This document shows, one piece after another, positions 17,444-26,465 of a stretch of DNA of 64,000 bases. The stretch's first letter is position 1. Each line of letters opens with the position of its first letter. A program made the position numbers and the translations under genes. The DNA is taken from assembly GCA_002480645.1 (NCBI GenBank), contig DLCN01000032.1, positions 1 to 64,000 on the forward strand. Direction: 5' to 3'. Source of the stretch: Balneolaceae bacterium UBA7797 (lineage in GTDB: Bacteria; Bacteroidota; Rhodothermia; Balneolales; Balneolaceae). The notes beneath the pieces were generated by a model. The model was not told where the DNA came from. It ran no database searches and saw only the letters and a list, made by a program, of their open reading frames with translations.

Positions 17444-18598
17444 ATGCCTCTGAATTTTGAACTGAATGAAGACCAGAAAATGCTGCAGGAAAGTGTTAAA
17501 GAATTCACCGAACGTCATGTAGCTCCCACCGTTTTTGAGAGAGATAATTCAAAAGAATTTCCCCATGATCTGGTGACCCAATTAGGAGAAATGGGAATGA
17601 TGGGAATCTATCATGATCCCGGGTTTGGAGGCTCAGGATTTGACACTGTTTCTTTCTGCCTGGCCATTGAAGAGATCGCCCGGTGGGACGCCTCTCTTGC
17701 CCTCACTGTAGCCTCCCATACTTCCCTTGGTACCGGACATATTTCCATTGCCGGATCTGATGATCAGAAGAAAAAATACATGCCCGATCTTTGTGCCGCT
17801 ACCAGGCTTGCCGGTTGGTGTTTAACCGAACCCGGTTCCGGCAGTGATGCATCCGGGATGAAAACAACGGCAGTAAAAAATGGGGATCATTACCTGCTGA
17901 ATGGCTCTAAGATTTTTATTACCCAAGGCTCGGTTGCCGACGTATATGTGGTACTTGCAAAGACCGATCCTGATCTGGGTACCAAGGGGATTTCAGCCTT
18001 TATTGTTGAAGCGGATTGGGAAGGGGTAAAACCCGGAGCTCCCATGCATAAACTCGGAATGAATTCTTCGAACACTACCGAGGTGGTTTTTGAAAATGTT
18101 GAGGTACCGGTGGAAAATCTCCTGGGTGAAGAAGGGATGGGCTTTGTGGACACAATGAAAGTATTGGACGGTGGCCGTGTGGGTATTGCCGCGCTTTCGG
18201 TCGGGGTTGCACGAGGTGCTCTTGAAGAGTCCCTCAAATATTCCATGGAGCGTAAGCAGTTTGGAAAGCCCATCGGAAACTTCCAGCATATTGAAAGTAA
18301 ATTGGTTGATATGGCAACCAGCGTAGAAGCAGCACGTCTGCTCACCCTGAAGGCGGCAACGCTGAAAGACAACGGGAAGTCCTATACCAAAGAAGCATCC
18401 ATGGCTAAACTCTTTGCTTCCGAATTATCCGTACAGGCTTCGCTGGATGCCATTCAGATTCACGGCGGATATGGATACACCAAAGAATATCATGTGGAGC
18501 GTTTTCTTCGGGATGCCAAACTGTTAACCATCGGTGAAGGTACCTCTGAAATTCAACGACTGATCATTGCCAGAGAATTAAAGAAGTCGTTTATCTGA
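17444..18598 (+). CDS. Acyl-CoA dehydrogenase, short/medium-chain (butyryl-CoA-like)
   Basis: A 384-residue FAD enzyme catalysing alpha-beta desaturation of acyl-CoA. Family blocks are seen: [34 protein letters not shown] and [20 protein letters not shown]. The expected catalytic glutamate is E365 in [11 protein letters not shown]. The open frame begins at 17324, but ATG 17444 starts the normal family N-terminus ([14 protein letters not shown]). It sits downstream of the ETF/FixCX block and would feed electrons to it. Confidence 0.94.
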   Translation: MPLNFELNEDQKMLQESVKEFTERHVAPTVFERDNSKEFPHDLVTQLGEMGMMGIYHDPGFGGSGFDTVSFCLAIEEIARWDASLALTVASHTSLGTGHISIAGSDDQKKKYMPDLCAATRLAGWCLTEPGSGSDASGMKTTAVKNGDHYLLNGSKIFITQGSVADVYVVLAKTDPDLGTKGISAFIVEADWEGVKPGAPMHKLGMNSSNTTEVVFENVEVPVENLLGEEGMGFVDTMKVLDGGRVGIAALSVGVARGALEESLKYSMERKQFGKPIGNFQHIESKLVDMATSVEAARLLTLKAATLKDNGKSYTKEASMAKLFASELSVQASLDAIQIHGGYGYTKEYHVERFLRDAKLLTIGEGTSEIQRLIIARELKKSFI

Positions 18599-18673
18599 GT
18601 CCGGCAACTTCAATATTTATCTTACCAGCAGGATTGCTTACTATCCGAAAAACAAATCATTTAAACAGAAATA

Positions 18674-19882
18674 ATGGCTAAGAACCTTTTTAACATTGAT
18701 GATCCTTTTTTATTTGAATCTGAATTGAATGAAGAAGATCGCCTGATCATGGAAACCGCCCGTGATTATGCCCAGTCAAACCTTGAACCCCGTGCACTTA
18801 AAGGGAATACGGAAGAATATTTTGATCAGTCCATTGCCCGGGAAATGGGTGAAATGGGACTTTTGGGGTTAACAACGCCCGAAGAGTATGGTGGAGCAGG
18901 GGCCAGCCAAACCGCGTATGGATTAGTGGCCCGCGAAGTTGAAAGAGTAGATTCCGGTTACCGTTCGTTCATGAGCGTTCAGTCTTCTTTGGTGATGTAT
19001 CCCATAAGTATTTTCGGTTCTGAGGATCAAAAACAAAAATATCTGCCAAAACTGGCAACCGGTGAAATGATCGGATGTTTTGGGTTAACCGAACCGGATC
19101 ATGGCTCTGATCCCGGATCGATGGTCACAACTGCTACTAAAACAGAGGGCGGCTGGAAGTTAAACGGGGCAAAAATGTGGATCACGAACTCCCCCATCGC
19201 TGATCTGGCTGTTGTTTGGGCTAAAGCTAAAGAATCTGATTCTGATGAAGGGGTGATCCGTGGTTTTCTGGTAGAAAAAGGCACCAAAGGCTTTTCCGCT
19301 CCACATACCAAATACAAAATGAGTTTAAGAGCCTCAGAGACCGGTGAACTGGTTTTTGATGATGTATTTGTGCCGGACGAGAACGTATTCCCGGAAATTC
19401 GCGGACTTAAAGGCCCGTTCATGTGTTTAAATAGTGCCCGCTACGGTATAGCCTGGGGAACCATTGGAGCGGCTGAGTTTTGTTATCAGCGATCTCGACA
19501 ATATGTACTGGATCGAAAACAATTCGGCAAACCTCTGGCTGCCAATCAGCTTATTCAAACCAAACTGGCCAATATGCTCACAGACATTACCACTATGCAG
19601 TTACTGGTGCTTCAGTTGGGCAAACTAAAGGATGCAGGTAAGGATCATCCTTCTATGACATCGCTAGCCAAACGGCATAACAGCGGCAAAGCATTAGAGA
19701 TCGCCCGCGTAGCCAGGGACATGCATGGCGGGAATGGAATTACCGGCGACTACCGCGTGATCCATCATATGGTGAACCTGGAATCGGTGAACACCTATGA
19801 GGGCACCTACGACATTCATGGACTCATCCTTGGGCGGGAAATCACTGGAATACAGTCTTTTACACCAAAAGGTAATGACTAA
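18674..19882 (+). CDS. gcdH: Glutaryl-CoA dehydrogenase-like acyl-CoA dehydrogenase
   Basis: A 402-residue acyl-CoA dehydrogenase. Features point to the glutaryl-CoA type: [17 protein letters not shown] near residue 100, the [14 protein letters not shown] flavin motif, and [18 protein letters not shown] at the C-terminus, with catalytic Glu376. Such enzymes oxidatively decarboxylate glutaryl-CoA to crotonyl-CoA in lysine and tryptophan degradation. It lies 75 bases after the first dehydrogenase gene; no terminator was recognised between them. The nearby thiolase and crotonase could take the products further, but they are in separate clusters. Confidence 0.93.
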   Translation: MAKNLFNIDDPFLFESELNEEDRLIMETARDYAQSNLEPRALKGNTEEYFDQSIAREMGEMGLLGLTTPEEYGGAGASQTAYGLVAREVERVDSGYRSFMSVQSSLVMYPISIFGSEDQKQKYLPKLATGEMIGCFGLTEPDHGSDPGSMVTTATKTEGGWKLNGAKMWITNSPIADLAVVWAKAKESDSDEGVIRGFLVEKGTKGFSAPHTKYKMSLRASETGELVFDDVFVPDENVFPEIRGLKGPFMCLNSARYGIAWGTIGAAEFCYQRSRQYVLDRKQFGKPLAANQLIQTKLANMLTDITTMQLLVLQLGKLKDAGKDHPSMTSLAKRHNSGKALEIARVARDMHGGNGITGDYRVIHHMVNLESVNTYEGTYDIHGLILGREITGIQSFTPKGND

Positions 19883-19933
19883 CACCTATGATATTTTATA
19901 TTGTACGTGTTCACATAAAATAAATGAACTGTT

Positions 19934-20410
19934 ATGACGAAAAAGATTCTAATCGGCGTTCTTGCTGTATTCATCATACTTCAATTCTTCCAGATCGATA
20001 AATCCAATCCGGAGTATGATGCAAGTCAGGACCTGATCACCATTCACAATCCTCCTGCTGAAGTGGCCGGCATTTTAAAATCGGCCTGTTACGATTGCCA
20101 CTCCTATGAGACCGCCTATCCCTGGTATACCAACGTTCAGCCCTTGGCCTGGTGGATCAAAGATCACATTGATGAAGGCCGTGATGAAATGAATTTTTCT
20201 GAATGGGGAACATACAGCCCAAGGAGGGCCGATCACAAACTGGAAGAAAGTGTGGAACTGGTTGAGGAAGGGGAAATGCCTCTGGAATCGTACACCCTTG
20301 CTCATGGCGAAGCAAAATTATCCGAAGCACAAAAGAAAATATTGACAGATTGGTTTAAAACACAACGTGAAGTTATATATCCCGACAGCCTGAGGTCTGC
20401 AGATTCCTGA
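19934..20410 (+). CDS. Membrane-anchored haem-binding domain protein
   Basis: A 158-residue protein with a single N-terminal hydrophobic segment (about 4-20). A CYDCH haem c attachment motif (C52, C55, H56) is followed by SYETAYPWYTNVQPLAWWI. That combination is characteristic of the Haem_bd domain family in Bacteroidota. It probably faces the periplasm as a small cytochrome-like protein. Its electron partners are unknown; neighbours do not define a pathway. Confidence 0.88.
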   Translation: MTKKILIGVLAVFIILQFFQIDKSNPEYDASQDLITIHNPPAEVAGILKSACYDCHSYETAYPWYTNVQPLAWWIKDHIDEGRDEMNFSEWGTYSPRRADHKLEESVELVEEGEMPLESYTLAHGEAKLSEAQKKILTDWFKTQREVIYPDSLRSADS

Positions 20411-20465
20411 TCATTTAAAATTCTGATTAGGGGTTGGATCAGGGTTTAGTGTATTGATAACAGAT

Positions 20466-20593
20466 ACTGTTGTTAACTCATCTCTATATGAAGTGGCAGC
20501 GTTCCTGATATTAGCTAAACCCGACCATGCAATATACACCTCAGGTACGTTGATCCACTTCATTTTTTTATGTTGATCACCATAAACAACATT
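20466..20593 (+). other. Long imperfect palindrome, possible structured RNA or terminator
   Basis: This lies in the 303-base gap 20411-20713, which holds no convincing gene. The core is 20488-20508 pairing with 20541-20563: about 20 base pairs with one T-T mismatch, one G-U pair and a two-base bulge, around a 32-base loop. On the plus strand the 3' side runs directly into a T-rich tract. An outer 7-bp arm (20468-20474 with 20585-20591) extends the symmetry. It could be a large terminator after the haem-binding gene, a folded RNA, or a palindromic mobile repeat. A 68-codon minus-strand frame covering it is probably not a gene. Confidence 0.55.
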
Positions 20594-20713
20594 CCGTTGC
20601 TGAGGTTTTGAAATCAATTTGTTATAATGACACTATCGGTGCAAATAATACCGATCTCTGAAAATTATATTGGGGCACTAAAATAAATTGGCTAACGAAT
20701 AAGCGTTCAATTA

Positions 20714-21697
20714 ATGAGTAATAATCGCATCGTTTTATCATCTGTACTTACATTATTCCTTTTTTTTCTTTCTACGACGGTTTCAATTGCGCAGGATGTA
20801 ACCCGCACTAACATAACGTTTGATAACGGGCGTTTTACACTGCACGGCGAATTGATCATTCCAGATACTGCAAAATCTGCCCCAGTTCTGATCTTCTTAG
20901 TTGGTGCCGGTGAAAACTCTTCCTATCGCACATTATATAGTGAGTTTGTAAAGCAGAATATTGAGGATCTGTTTTTGAATGAGGGTATTGCCATTCTTTA
21001 TTATGATAAGCGCGGAGTTGGAAAATCGGAAGGTCGTTGGCAGAGAACCGACTTGTATGAACGTGCAGAAGACGCTAAAGCGGCCGTTGATTTCCTCAAA
21101 ACACAAGGCAGAATCGATTCGGAAAGAATTGGGATCATCGGGCATAGTCAGGGCGGACAGGTGGCTCAGATCATGGGTGACCGATATCGAAATGACCTAA
21201 AATTCATTGCTTCGCTTGGAGCCTCAACTTTTGATATGCAACTTCAGTTGATCAACCAATATTATAGTTTCTATCTGTGTAAAGGCGAGCCTGATAATGA
21301 GGCATTCGATAAAGCCACCAAACAAGCCATCTCTGATATAAACTGGGTTTCCTGGTTTCCGTTAACAAAACCCTGGAGACAGCTCAAAGAGAATAGTGAA
21401 TTTGATCCGGCTCCCCACTTGCTGGAAATTGATATTCCAGCATTTTTCGCCTTTGCAGAGAATGATTACTACGTTTATCCGGGTTGGGCGATCGGGGCAC
21501 TTAACGAGACCTTTAATAATGACATTCCGGAGAATTTCACCTTGCAGATCATTCCCGGAGCAGATCATGATTTCAGAATTAATCCAGAACTCTGCATTCC
21601 TGACCCGGAAGCAGATAAAGAGCCGCCTTCCTCCGACGGCCCGTTTTCAGAGTATTTTCAACAAGTGTTTAAAAGCTGGGTACTTCAACACCTGTAA
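20714..21697 (+). CDS. Exported alpha/beta hydrolase
   Basis: A 327-residue protein with a signal peptide ending near SIAQ. The alpha/beta-hydrolase fold is shown by DKRGVGKSEG, the nucleophile elbow GHSQGG with Ser145, probable Asp251 (FAENDYY) and His285 (GADHDF). This is the exported dienelactone-hydrolase/S9-like group common in Bacteroidota. The substrate is unknown, probably an ester or peptide in the periplasm. It is convergent with the DUF1080 gene, six bases apart. Confidence 0.88.
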   Translation: MSNNRIVLSSVLTLFLFFLSTTVSIAQDVTRTNITFDNGRFTLHGELIIPDTAKSAPVLIFLVGAGENSSYRTLYSEFVKQNIEDLFLNEGIAILYYDKRGVGKSEGRWQRTDLYERAEDAKAAVDFLKTQGRIDSERIGIIGHSQGGQVAQIMGDRYRNDLKFIASLGASTFDMQLQLINQYYSFYLCKGEPDNEAFDKATKQAISDINWVSWFPLTKPWRQLKENSEFDPAPHLLEIDIPAFFAFAENDYYVYPGWAIGALNETFNNDIPENFTLQIIPGADHDFRINPELCIPDPEADKEPPSSDGPFSEYFQQVFKSWVLQHL

Positions 21698-21703
21698 TTA
21701 AGA

Positions 21704-22498
21704 TCAAAGTTCTCTGATCCAGATATTTCTGAATCTCATTGGATCCCCGTGATCCTGAAGGGCGATCGGCATTTTAGAATCGTGCGCCACGTAGAAAGGA
21801 GATCCGATGTAACAGGTTGGTCCAAGTAATTCCACATTGTTCTGAACCAGTACTCCGTTATGAAACACCGTAACTCTGGCCGGTGAAACCACTGTTCCTT
21901 TGTCCGAGAACTTAGGAGCCATAAAGATGATATCATACTCCTGCCATTCATTTACCGGTCTGGATGCATTGACCAACGGAATATGCTGTTTGTAAATGGA
22001 TGCCGCCTGTCCATTACTATACGTAGGGTTTTCGTAAGAATTCAGTACCTGAACTTCGTACAGTCCCATAAAAAACACACCTGAATTACTGTACATCTGA
22101 CCTTCTTTCCCTTCCTGCTCGGGAGCTAACCATTCAATATGCAGCTGAACATCACCAAATGATTCCTTGGTTTGAATTCCGCCTGATCCCGGTTTTACCA
22201 CCAGTTCTCCATTTTCAACCACCCATGGTGCAGGATCTCCTTTGTAATCCGGATCCATCTCCGGTATTTGTTTACTGATATCACTCATACTGGCACCGGG
22301 CCCCATTTGCTGAGTTTGCCATGCTTCAAGCCCGGTTCCATCAAACAATATGATCGCATCAGAAGGAGCACTGTTATTGGTGCCTGGAGTCACCTTTTCA
22401 AGTTCAACGTATGCTTCGGTGGCTTCAGGAACTCTTGCCTGAGCGAAAACCGCTACTGTTAAGAAGGCTGTAATTAAAGTCAGACTGATTTTTTTCAT
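21704..22498 (-). CDS. Exported DUF1080 (3-keto-disaccharide hydrolase-like) protein
   Basis: A 264-residue protein with a signal peptide ending near VFAQA. The DUF1080 hallmarks are present: IILFDGTGLEAWQ, W-V-ENGELVVKPGSGGI-T-ESFGD-QLHIEW, NSGVFFMGLYEVQVLNSY, and the C-terminal PMRFRNIWIREL. The fold is a concanavalin/LamG-like jelly roll. Some members hydrolyse 3-keto-glycosides; the substrate here is not known. Confidence 0.9.
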   Translation of the reverse strand: MKKISLTLITAFLTVAVFAQARVPEATEAYVELEKVTPGTNNSAPSDAIILFDGTGLEAWQTQQMGPGASMSDISKQIPEMDPDYKGDPAPWVVENGELVVKPGSGGIQTKESFGDVQLHIEWLAPEQEGKEGQMYSNSGVFFMGLYEVQVLNSYENPTYSNGQAASIYKQHIPLVNASRPVNEWQEYDIIFMAPKFSDKGTVVSPARVTVFHNGVLVQNNVELLGPTCYIGSPFYVAHDSKMPIALQDHGDPMRFRNIWIREL

Positions 22499-22574
22499 AA
22501 TTCCGCTTAGGTTAAATTTTGAGGAATATACTGGTTTTGATTTAAGATGAGAGAATGAGCATATATTTTGTCGG

Positions 22575-24554
22575 TTAATACCAATAGGCTTTTCTTACGT
22601 AGTCACCGTTTACGATCCGATCCACTACCTTCATACCTTCATATACTTCTCCGACAATAGTATAGCGTCCATTCAAATGTGGCATCCAATCATACATAAT
22701 AAAATACTGTGAGCCTTCGGTATCCCGGCCGGCGCTGGCTATCCCAACTTTCGCCCGATAATATTGATCATTTGTTGCTTCGGTCGGAACTACAAAATCA
22801 GGACCACCAAACCCGTCCTGACTCTCCACATCTCCGCCCTGAGCAACAAAATTTGGAATCACCCGATGGAATGGAGTTCCGTTATACGCCTTATCCCTGA
22901 TCAACTCATCCATCCCGGCTATAGTAGCCGGTGCTGAGAGTACATCCATCACAATCTTAATATCTCCTTTATTGGTCTCCAGCATCAGAATGGGATTTGG
23001 ACCAAGCCGAACAAGTCGCTTCCAGTCCGGTTCTCTGAATGTGGTAGGTTTGGTTTCAATCTCCGGAATTTCCCATCCGGCATTTTTAAGTGTACTATTC
23101 AGTGCTGCACTTCCTTCTGCAGCAAGTGTCATTATATATTCACCGGATAGGTCTTCAAATCTGTTTTTAAGAACTGGAGCCATAGCCTGAAACACTTCCA
23201 CATCTTCCGGAAGCGAGAATCTTTCCAGCATCGCTGCCACTTTATCGTATTCGCTATCCAAAATGAGCGTACTGTCACTAAATAATCCGCTCATCACATA
23301 GGTCATGGATCTATCAGAAGTTTTCATTTGTTCATGAACCAGCTCACGAACTTCATCGGTAAGCTCCCCCTTCGATTCCAGCCCATTCCACCATCCGGCG
23401 AGTTGATTCAGGGCATAATAACGGATTAGTCTGTTTCCTGACCCTGCATCTTCTGCCAGTAAAGAAAGCATCTCAGAATCACTCAAATATTCACTCAGGA
23501 TCCGGTATTTCAACCCGGACAGATACGGTTGATCTTTAGTAAGCTCTTCAACATCGTCCAGATAATCACCGGTCATCCCCGATGCAAGGAACGCATGCAG
23601 GCGCAGAGCTGCATTATACCCTCTGATGAGTCCGATCTTATTTAATACGATCCGATCCATCTGACCATCCAGATTTTCCTGTTGTGCCTTGATCGCCAGC
23701 AAAGTTTCAATCCGTACATTAACATTGATGTTATCGAGCAAGGCATTGAGTACCACCGGAGTTTGCTTAGTATAAGGTGCGGTAGCCAGACTCCGGGCAA
23801 ATTCGATGGCCAGTCGTGGTTCCATAAACTCAAACTCACTCATTTCGAAATGATAGAGTGTCTGCTCGGGATGATTCTTCATTAATATTCTTACCAAATA
23901 CTGAATAGGGCCAACATTCAACGGTGAAGAAAAATATTCCCATCGGTCAAGCATATATGCTTCCACTTCGGCGGGAATCTCTTTTCGGGTACGGTAAAAC
24001 CCATAGAGCAATGCCTGTGTTACCGGAGGTTCATCTGCATCAAAAGCGAGTGCGACCACTTTTAGCTGATCTTCAATGGATAATTCCAATGAGTTGGTCA
24101 ACCTGCCAATGGCCAGGCCTGTTTCGAGATCAGGAACCTCAACTCCGGTTAGCCGATCGAAAGTCTCTTTATTACCGTGATACCCCAGTACCGTAACTAA
24201 CCCTGTTCTCAACTCAGGCTCTTCATCCCATAACATATTCAACCGCGCAATGTGGGCGTCTTTCAGGTCCTGAAACCAAAGTGATGCCCATGCTTCATCA
24301 GTATTTGCTGCAACTACTTTTTCCAGAAGGGATTCAACATCATCCACCGGCGTACTGATCATAGCCCTCCAGGCTTGTGCTGCCAGTTTCTCACTTTGTG
24401 AATCTGTATAAGTCAAAATTTCATCGGCATCGCGTTCAAAAACAGCTTCATATAACCAGGGATACTCCTCTTTTAACAGGGTCTTCTCCTCAGGACTATA
24501 GGTTGTACAACTCAAAAAGAGCCATACAGAGAATATCAGCAAAGGCCTATACAT
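22575..24554 (-). CDS. Lipoprotein with helical repeats and C-terminal cyclophilin-type peptidyl-prolyl isomerase
   Basis: A 659-residue protein. From ATG 24554 the N-terminus is a short lipoprotein signal, LFLSC with Cys16; a start 10 codons upstream would spoil it. Residues about 20-500 are helical and HEAT-like, with no catalytic motif seen. The last 170 residues are a cyclophilin domain (FHRVIPNFVAQGGD, then TEGSQYFIMY), suggesting proline isomerisation of folding proteins in the periplasm. The helical platform probably binds clients. It is divergent from lexA across 80 bases. Confidence 0.88.
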   Translation of the reverse strand: MYRPLLIFSVWLFLSCTTYSPEEKTLLKEEYPWLYEAVFERDADEILTYTDSQSEKLAAQAWRAMISTPVDDVESLLEKVVAANTDEAWASLWFQDLKDAHIARLNMLWDEEPELRTGLVTVLGYHGNKETFDRLTGVEVPDLETGLAIGRLTNSLELSIEDQLKVVALAFDADEPPVTQALLYGFYRTRKEIPAEVEAYMLDRWEYFSSPLNVGPIQYLVRILMKNHPEQTLYHFEMSEFEFMEPRLAIEFARSLATAPYTKQTPVVLNALLDNINVNVRIETLLAIKAQQENLDGQMDRIVLNKIGLIRGYNAALRLHAFLASGMTGDYLDDVEELTKDQPYLSGLKYRILSEYLSDSEMLSLLAEDAGSGNRLIRYYALNQLAGWWNGLESKGELTDEVRELVHEQMKTSDRSMTYVMSGLFSDSTLILDSEYDKVAAMLERFSLPEDVEVFQAMAPVLKNRFEDLSGEYIMTLAAEGSAALNSTLKNAGWEIPEIETKPTTFREPDWKRLVRLGPNPILMLETNKGDIKIVMDVLSAPATIAGMDELIRDKAYNGTPFHRVIPNFVAQGGDVESQDGFGGPDFVVPTEATNDQYYRAKVGIASAGRDTEGSQYFIMYDWMPHLNGRYTIVGEVYEGMKVVDRIVNGDYVRKAYWY

Positions 24555-24634
24555 ATTTTGCACACATTTATTGTTGAAGTTCACTTAAAATCTCCTTTAA
24601 TTACACATGTTTCACACATTACATCTTTCAAACT

Positions 24635-25291
24635 ATGGATAATGCACATTTAACCCGAAAACAACAGGAATTTTTTTCTTACATCGTAGATTATAAAAAG
24701 GAATACGATGTTTGGCCAACCTATCGGGAGATCGCGGATCATTTTGGATACAAATCCCCCAATAGTGTAACGCAGAATATACAGGCGTTGCTTAAAAAGG
24801 GATTCCTTGTTAAAACCAATGATGAAGAATACGATCTGCCCAAAGATAAAAGAAGTTTGTTAGGTGATGAATACGAATCTGAAGGAATTCCTGTTCGTGG
24901 ATTGATCGCTGCCGGATACCTTCAGGAGGCAGTAGAAGCCGATCTGGGCAATATTACTTTATCCACTCTCTTTCCAAATCTTGACAAATTGTTTGCACTT
25001 CGGGTAAGTGGGTTTAGCATGAAAGATGCTAATATATATGATGGAGATTTCGTGTTGTTGATGGATACCGAATTAAAGAATGGTGAAATCGGTGCCGTAC
25101 TTTATAATGGAGAAACAACACTCAAAAAAGTTTTCTGGGATGATAATGGCCTGCGATTAGAAGCGGCCAATGAAGACTATGATGATATCATCGTATCCCC
25201 CGATGTATTTGAAGAAGTTCGCATCATAGGAAAATACATAGGTCATGTAAACCGACAAGGATTCCAGCGGGCCCCCTCTAAAGTTGCTTAA
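24635..25291 (+). CDS. lexA: LexA-type SOS repressor
   Basis: A 218-residue repressor-protease. The N-terminal winged helix (LTRKQQEFF ... TYREIADHFGYKSPNSVTQNI) resembles LexA. The self-cleavage site is Ala93-Gly94 (LIAAGYLQ), and the catalytic residues are Ser128 (VSGFSMKD) and probably Lys164 (TTLKK). DNA damage would trigger RecA-dependent self-cleavage. The 80-base gap to the divergent cyclophilin gene contains two cacacatt copies (24561-24568 and 24613-24620), candidate operator half-sites but not a recognised LexA box. Confidence 0.95.
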   Translation: MDNAHLTRKQQEFFSYIVDYKKEYDVWPTYREIADHFGYKSPNSVTQNIQALLKKGFLVKTNDEEYDLPKDKRSLLGDEYESEGIPVRGLIAAGYLQEAVEADLGNITLSTLFPNLDKLFALRVSGFSMKDANIYDGDFVLLMDTELKNGEIGAVLYNGETTLKKVFWDDNGLRLEAANEDYDDIIVSPDVFEEVRIIGKYIGHVNRQGFQRAPSKVA

Positions 25292-25626
25292 TTTTTGTTT
25301 TTGAATAGAGTCAATTCTTAGGAACCGGCATCTATTCTGAATTGATTTAATTTCCTGATCGCTAATCCAAAAGACTGATTATCATTAATCTGTTACATTC
25401 TGGCTTCCGGTTTGAGAAAATGCATAGCCCGAAATCTTAGACTCGAACCGTATACTAAATAAACCGCTTCCTGAGTTGCGCCGCCTGATTTTGCTTTTGG
25501 TTGGTGTGTACCTGCAATTAATAAAATTATTGCCGTAAAAACGTTTTGATTTTTCTTTTTTTTGAAAACAAGAAAGCTTATCTTGTCAAGCTCTGATAAA
25601 ATCGCAAAAAGAAATTTAAATTTATT
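25292..25626. other. 335-base intergenic region upstream of rplU
   Basis: No gene supported. Just after lexA, two overlapping inverted repeats are seen, gaataga/tctattc (25303-25309 and 25331-25337) and tcaattc/gaattga (25311-25317 and 25339-25345). They could form alternative hairpins. A 102-codon minus-strand frame (25393-25701) runs into rplU and ends in low-complexity sequence resembling a dispersed intergenic repeat, so I do not call it. The rplU promoter must lie here but was not recognised. Confidence 0.5.
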
Positions 25627-26109
25627 ATGTACGCGATCGTAGAAATTGGCGGCCATCAGTACAAAGTAGCTGAAAAAGATGTACTGTTTGTTGACAAACA
25701 AACCGCTGAGGATAACAAACTTACTTTTGATAAAGTCTTACTCGTTAAAGAAGACTCTGGTGTTAAAATTGGAACACCTGTTGTTGAAGGCGCAGAAGTT
25801 TCTGCTACTATTTTAGATACGGTAAAAGCAGACAAAGTTTTGGTATTCAAAAAGAAAAGAAGAAAAGGATACCAGAAAATGAACGGTCATCGTCAGGTTA
25901 TGTCACAGATCCAGATCGACGGCATTACTTTAGGTGGTACCACCAAAAAAGCTGCGCCTGCAAAGAAAGAAGAAAAAGTTGAAGCTGCTGCTGAAACTAC
26001 CGATTTAAGTTCAATGACCGTTGCCGAATTAAAGGCATTGGCTAAAGAACGTGGCCTGGAAGGATACTCAAGCTTGAAAAAAGCTGAGCTGATCGAGGCT
26101 TTAAGTTAA
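25627..26109 (+). CDS. rplU: Ribosomal protein L21 with C-terminal SAP/Rho-N-like extension
   Basis: A 160-residue protein of the large ribosomal subunit. Residues 1-102 are normal L21 (MYAIVEIGGHQYKV ... KKRRKGYQKMNGHRQ). An Ala/Lys/Glu-rich linker follows. Residues about 125-160 (DLSSMTVAELKALAKERGL ... SSLKKAELIEAL) form a small helical domain resembling the SAP or Rho-N nucleic-acid-binding fold. Such extensions are known on some Bacteroidota ribosomal proteins. Co-transcribed with rpmA 30 bases downstream. Confidence 0.97.
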   Translation: MYAIVEIGGHQYKVAEKDVLFVDKQTAEDNKLTFDKVLLVKEDSGVKIGTPVVEGAEVSATILDTVKADKVLVFKKKRRKGYQKMNGHRQVMSQIQIDGITLGGTTKKAAPAKKEEKVEAAAETTDLSSMTVAELKALAKERGLEGYSSLKKAELIEALS

Positions 26110-26139
26110 AATTAATCATAGAAATTACAGGTATTACAA

Positions 26140-26397
26140 ATGGCACATAAGAAAGGTCAAGGTTCTACTAAAAACGGTCGTGATTCGGAAAGTAAACGAC
26201 TTGGCGTAAAACGATTTGGCGGTGAATTTGTTCGTGCAGGCGGTATTATTATTCGTCAGCGCGGTACCAAATTTCACCCTGGCAACAATGTTAAACGTGG
26301 CGGCGATGATACATTATTTGCCACTGCAGAAGGCACTGTTTCCTTTACCACTACTAAAGGTGGTCGTAAATTTGTTAATGTAGACGCTGCAAATTAA
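26140..26397 (+). CDS. rpmA: Ribosomal protein L27
   Basis: An 85-residue large-subunit protein. The N-terminal [16 protein letters not shown] and RLGVKRFGG blocks are diagnostic. No N-terminal extension is present, so the mature basic tail can reach the peptidyl transferase centre directly. Second gene of the rplU-rpmA operon, followed by a strong terminator. Confidence 0.98.
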   Translation: MAHKKGQGSTKNGRDSESKRLGVKRFGGEFVRAGGIIIRQRGTKFHPGNNVKRGGDDTLFATAEGTVSFTTTKGGRKFVNVDAAN

Positions 26398-26417
26398 TTA
26401 CAGATTTTATCTTTCTG

Positions 26418-26452
26418 AAGCCTTAATTCCGATCGGAGTTAAGGCTTTTTTT
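26418..26452 (+). terminator. Rho-independent terminator after rpmA
   Basis: Stem aagccttaa/ttaaggctt (26418-26426 with 26439-26447), extended inward by tcc/gga, closing on a run of seven T. It ends the rplU-rpmA operon 20 bases after the stop codon. Confidence 0.92.
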
Positions 26453-26465
26453 ATATCTTTCAATT

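Noticed and set aside
17890..18372. 160-codon frame antisense to the acyl-CoA dehydrogenase
   Set aside because: Shadow of a conserved gene with low-complexity composition.
20411..20617. 68-codon minus-strand frame between the haem-binding and hydrolase genes
   Set aside because: Ends exactly at the neighbouring stop and spans the palindrome; no recognisable family or ribosome-binding site.
24561..24620. Classical LexA box in the lexA promoter region
   Set aside because: Only a repeated cacacatt is seen; no palindrome matching known LexA boxes.
25433..25452. tRNA T-loop-like sequence (GGTTCGAGTC on the minus strand)
   Set aside because: No complementary T-stem and no other cloverleaf arms around it.
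25393..25701. 102-codon minus-strand frame upstream of rplU
   Set aside because: Overlaps the rplU start region and ends in low-complexity, repeat-like sequence.
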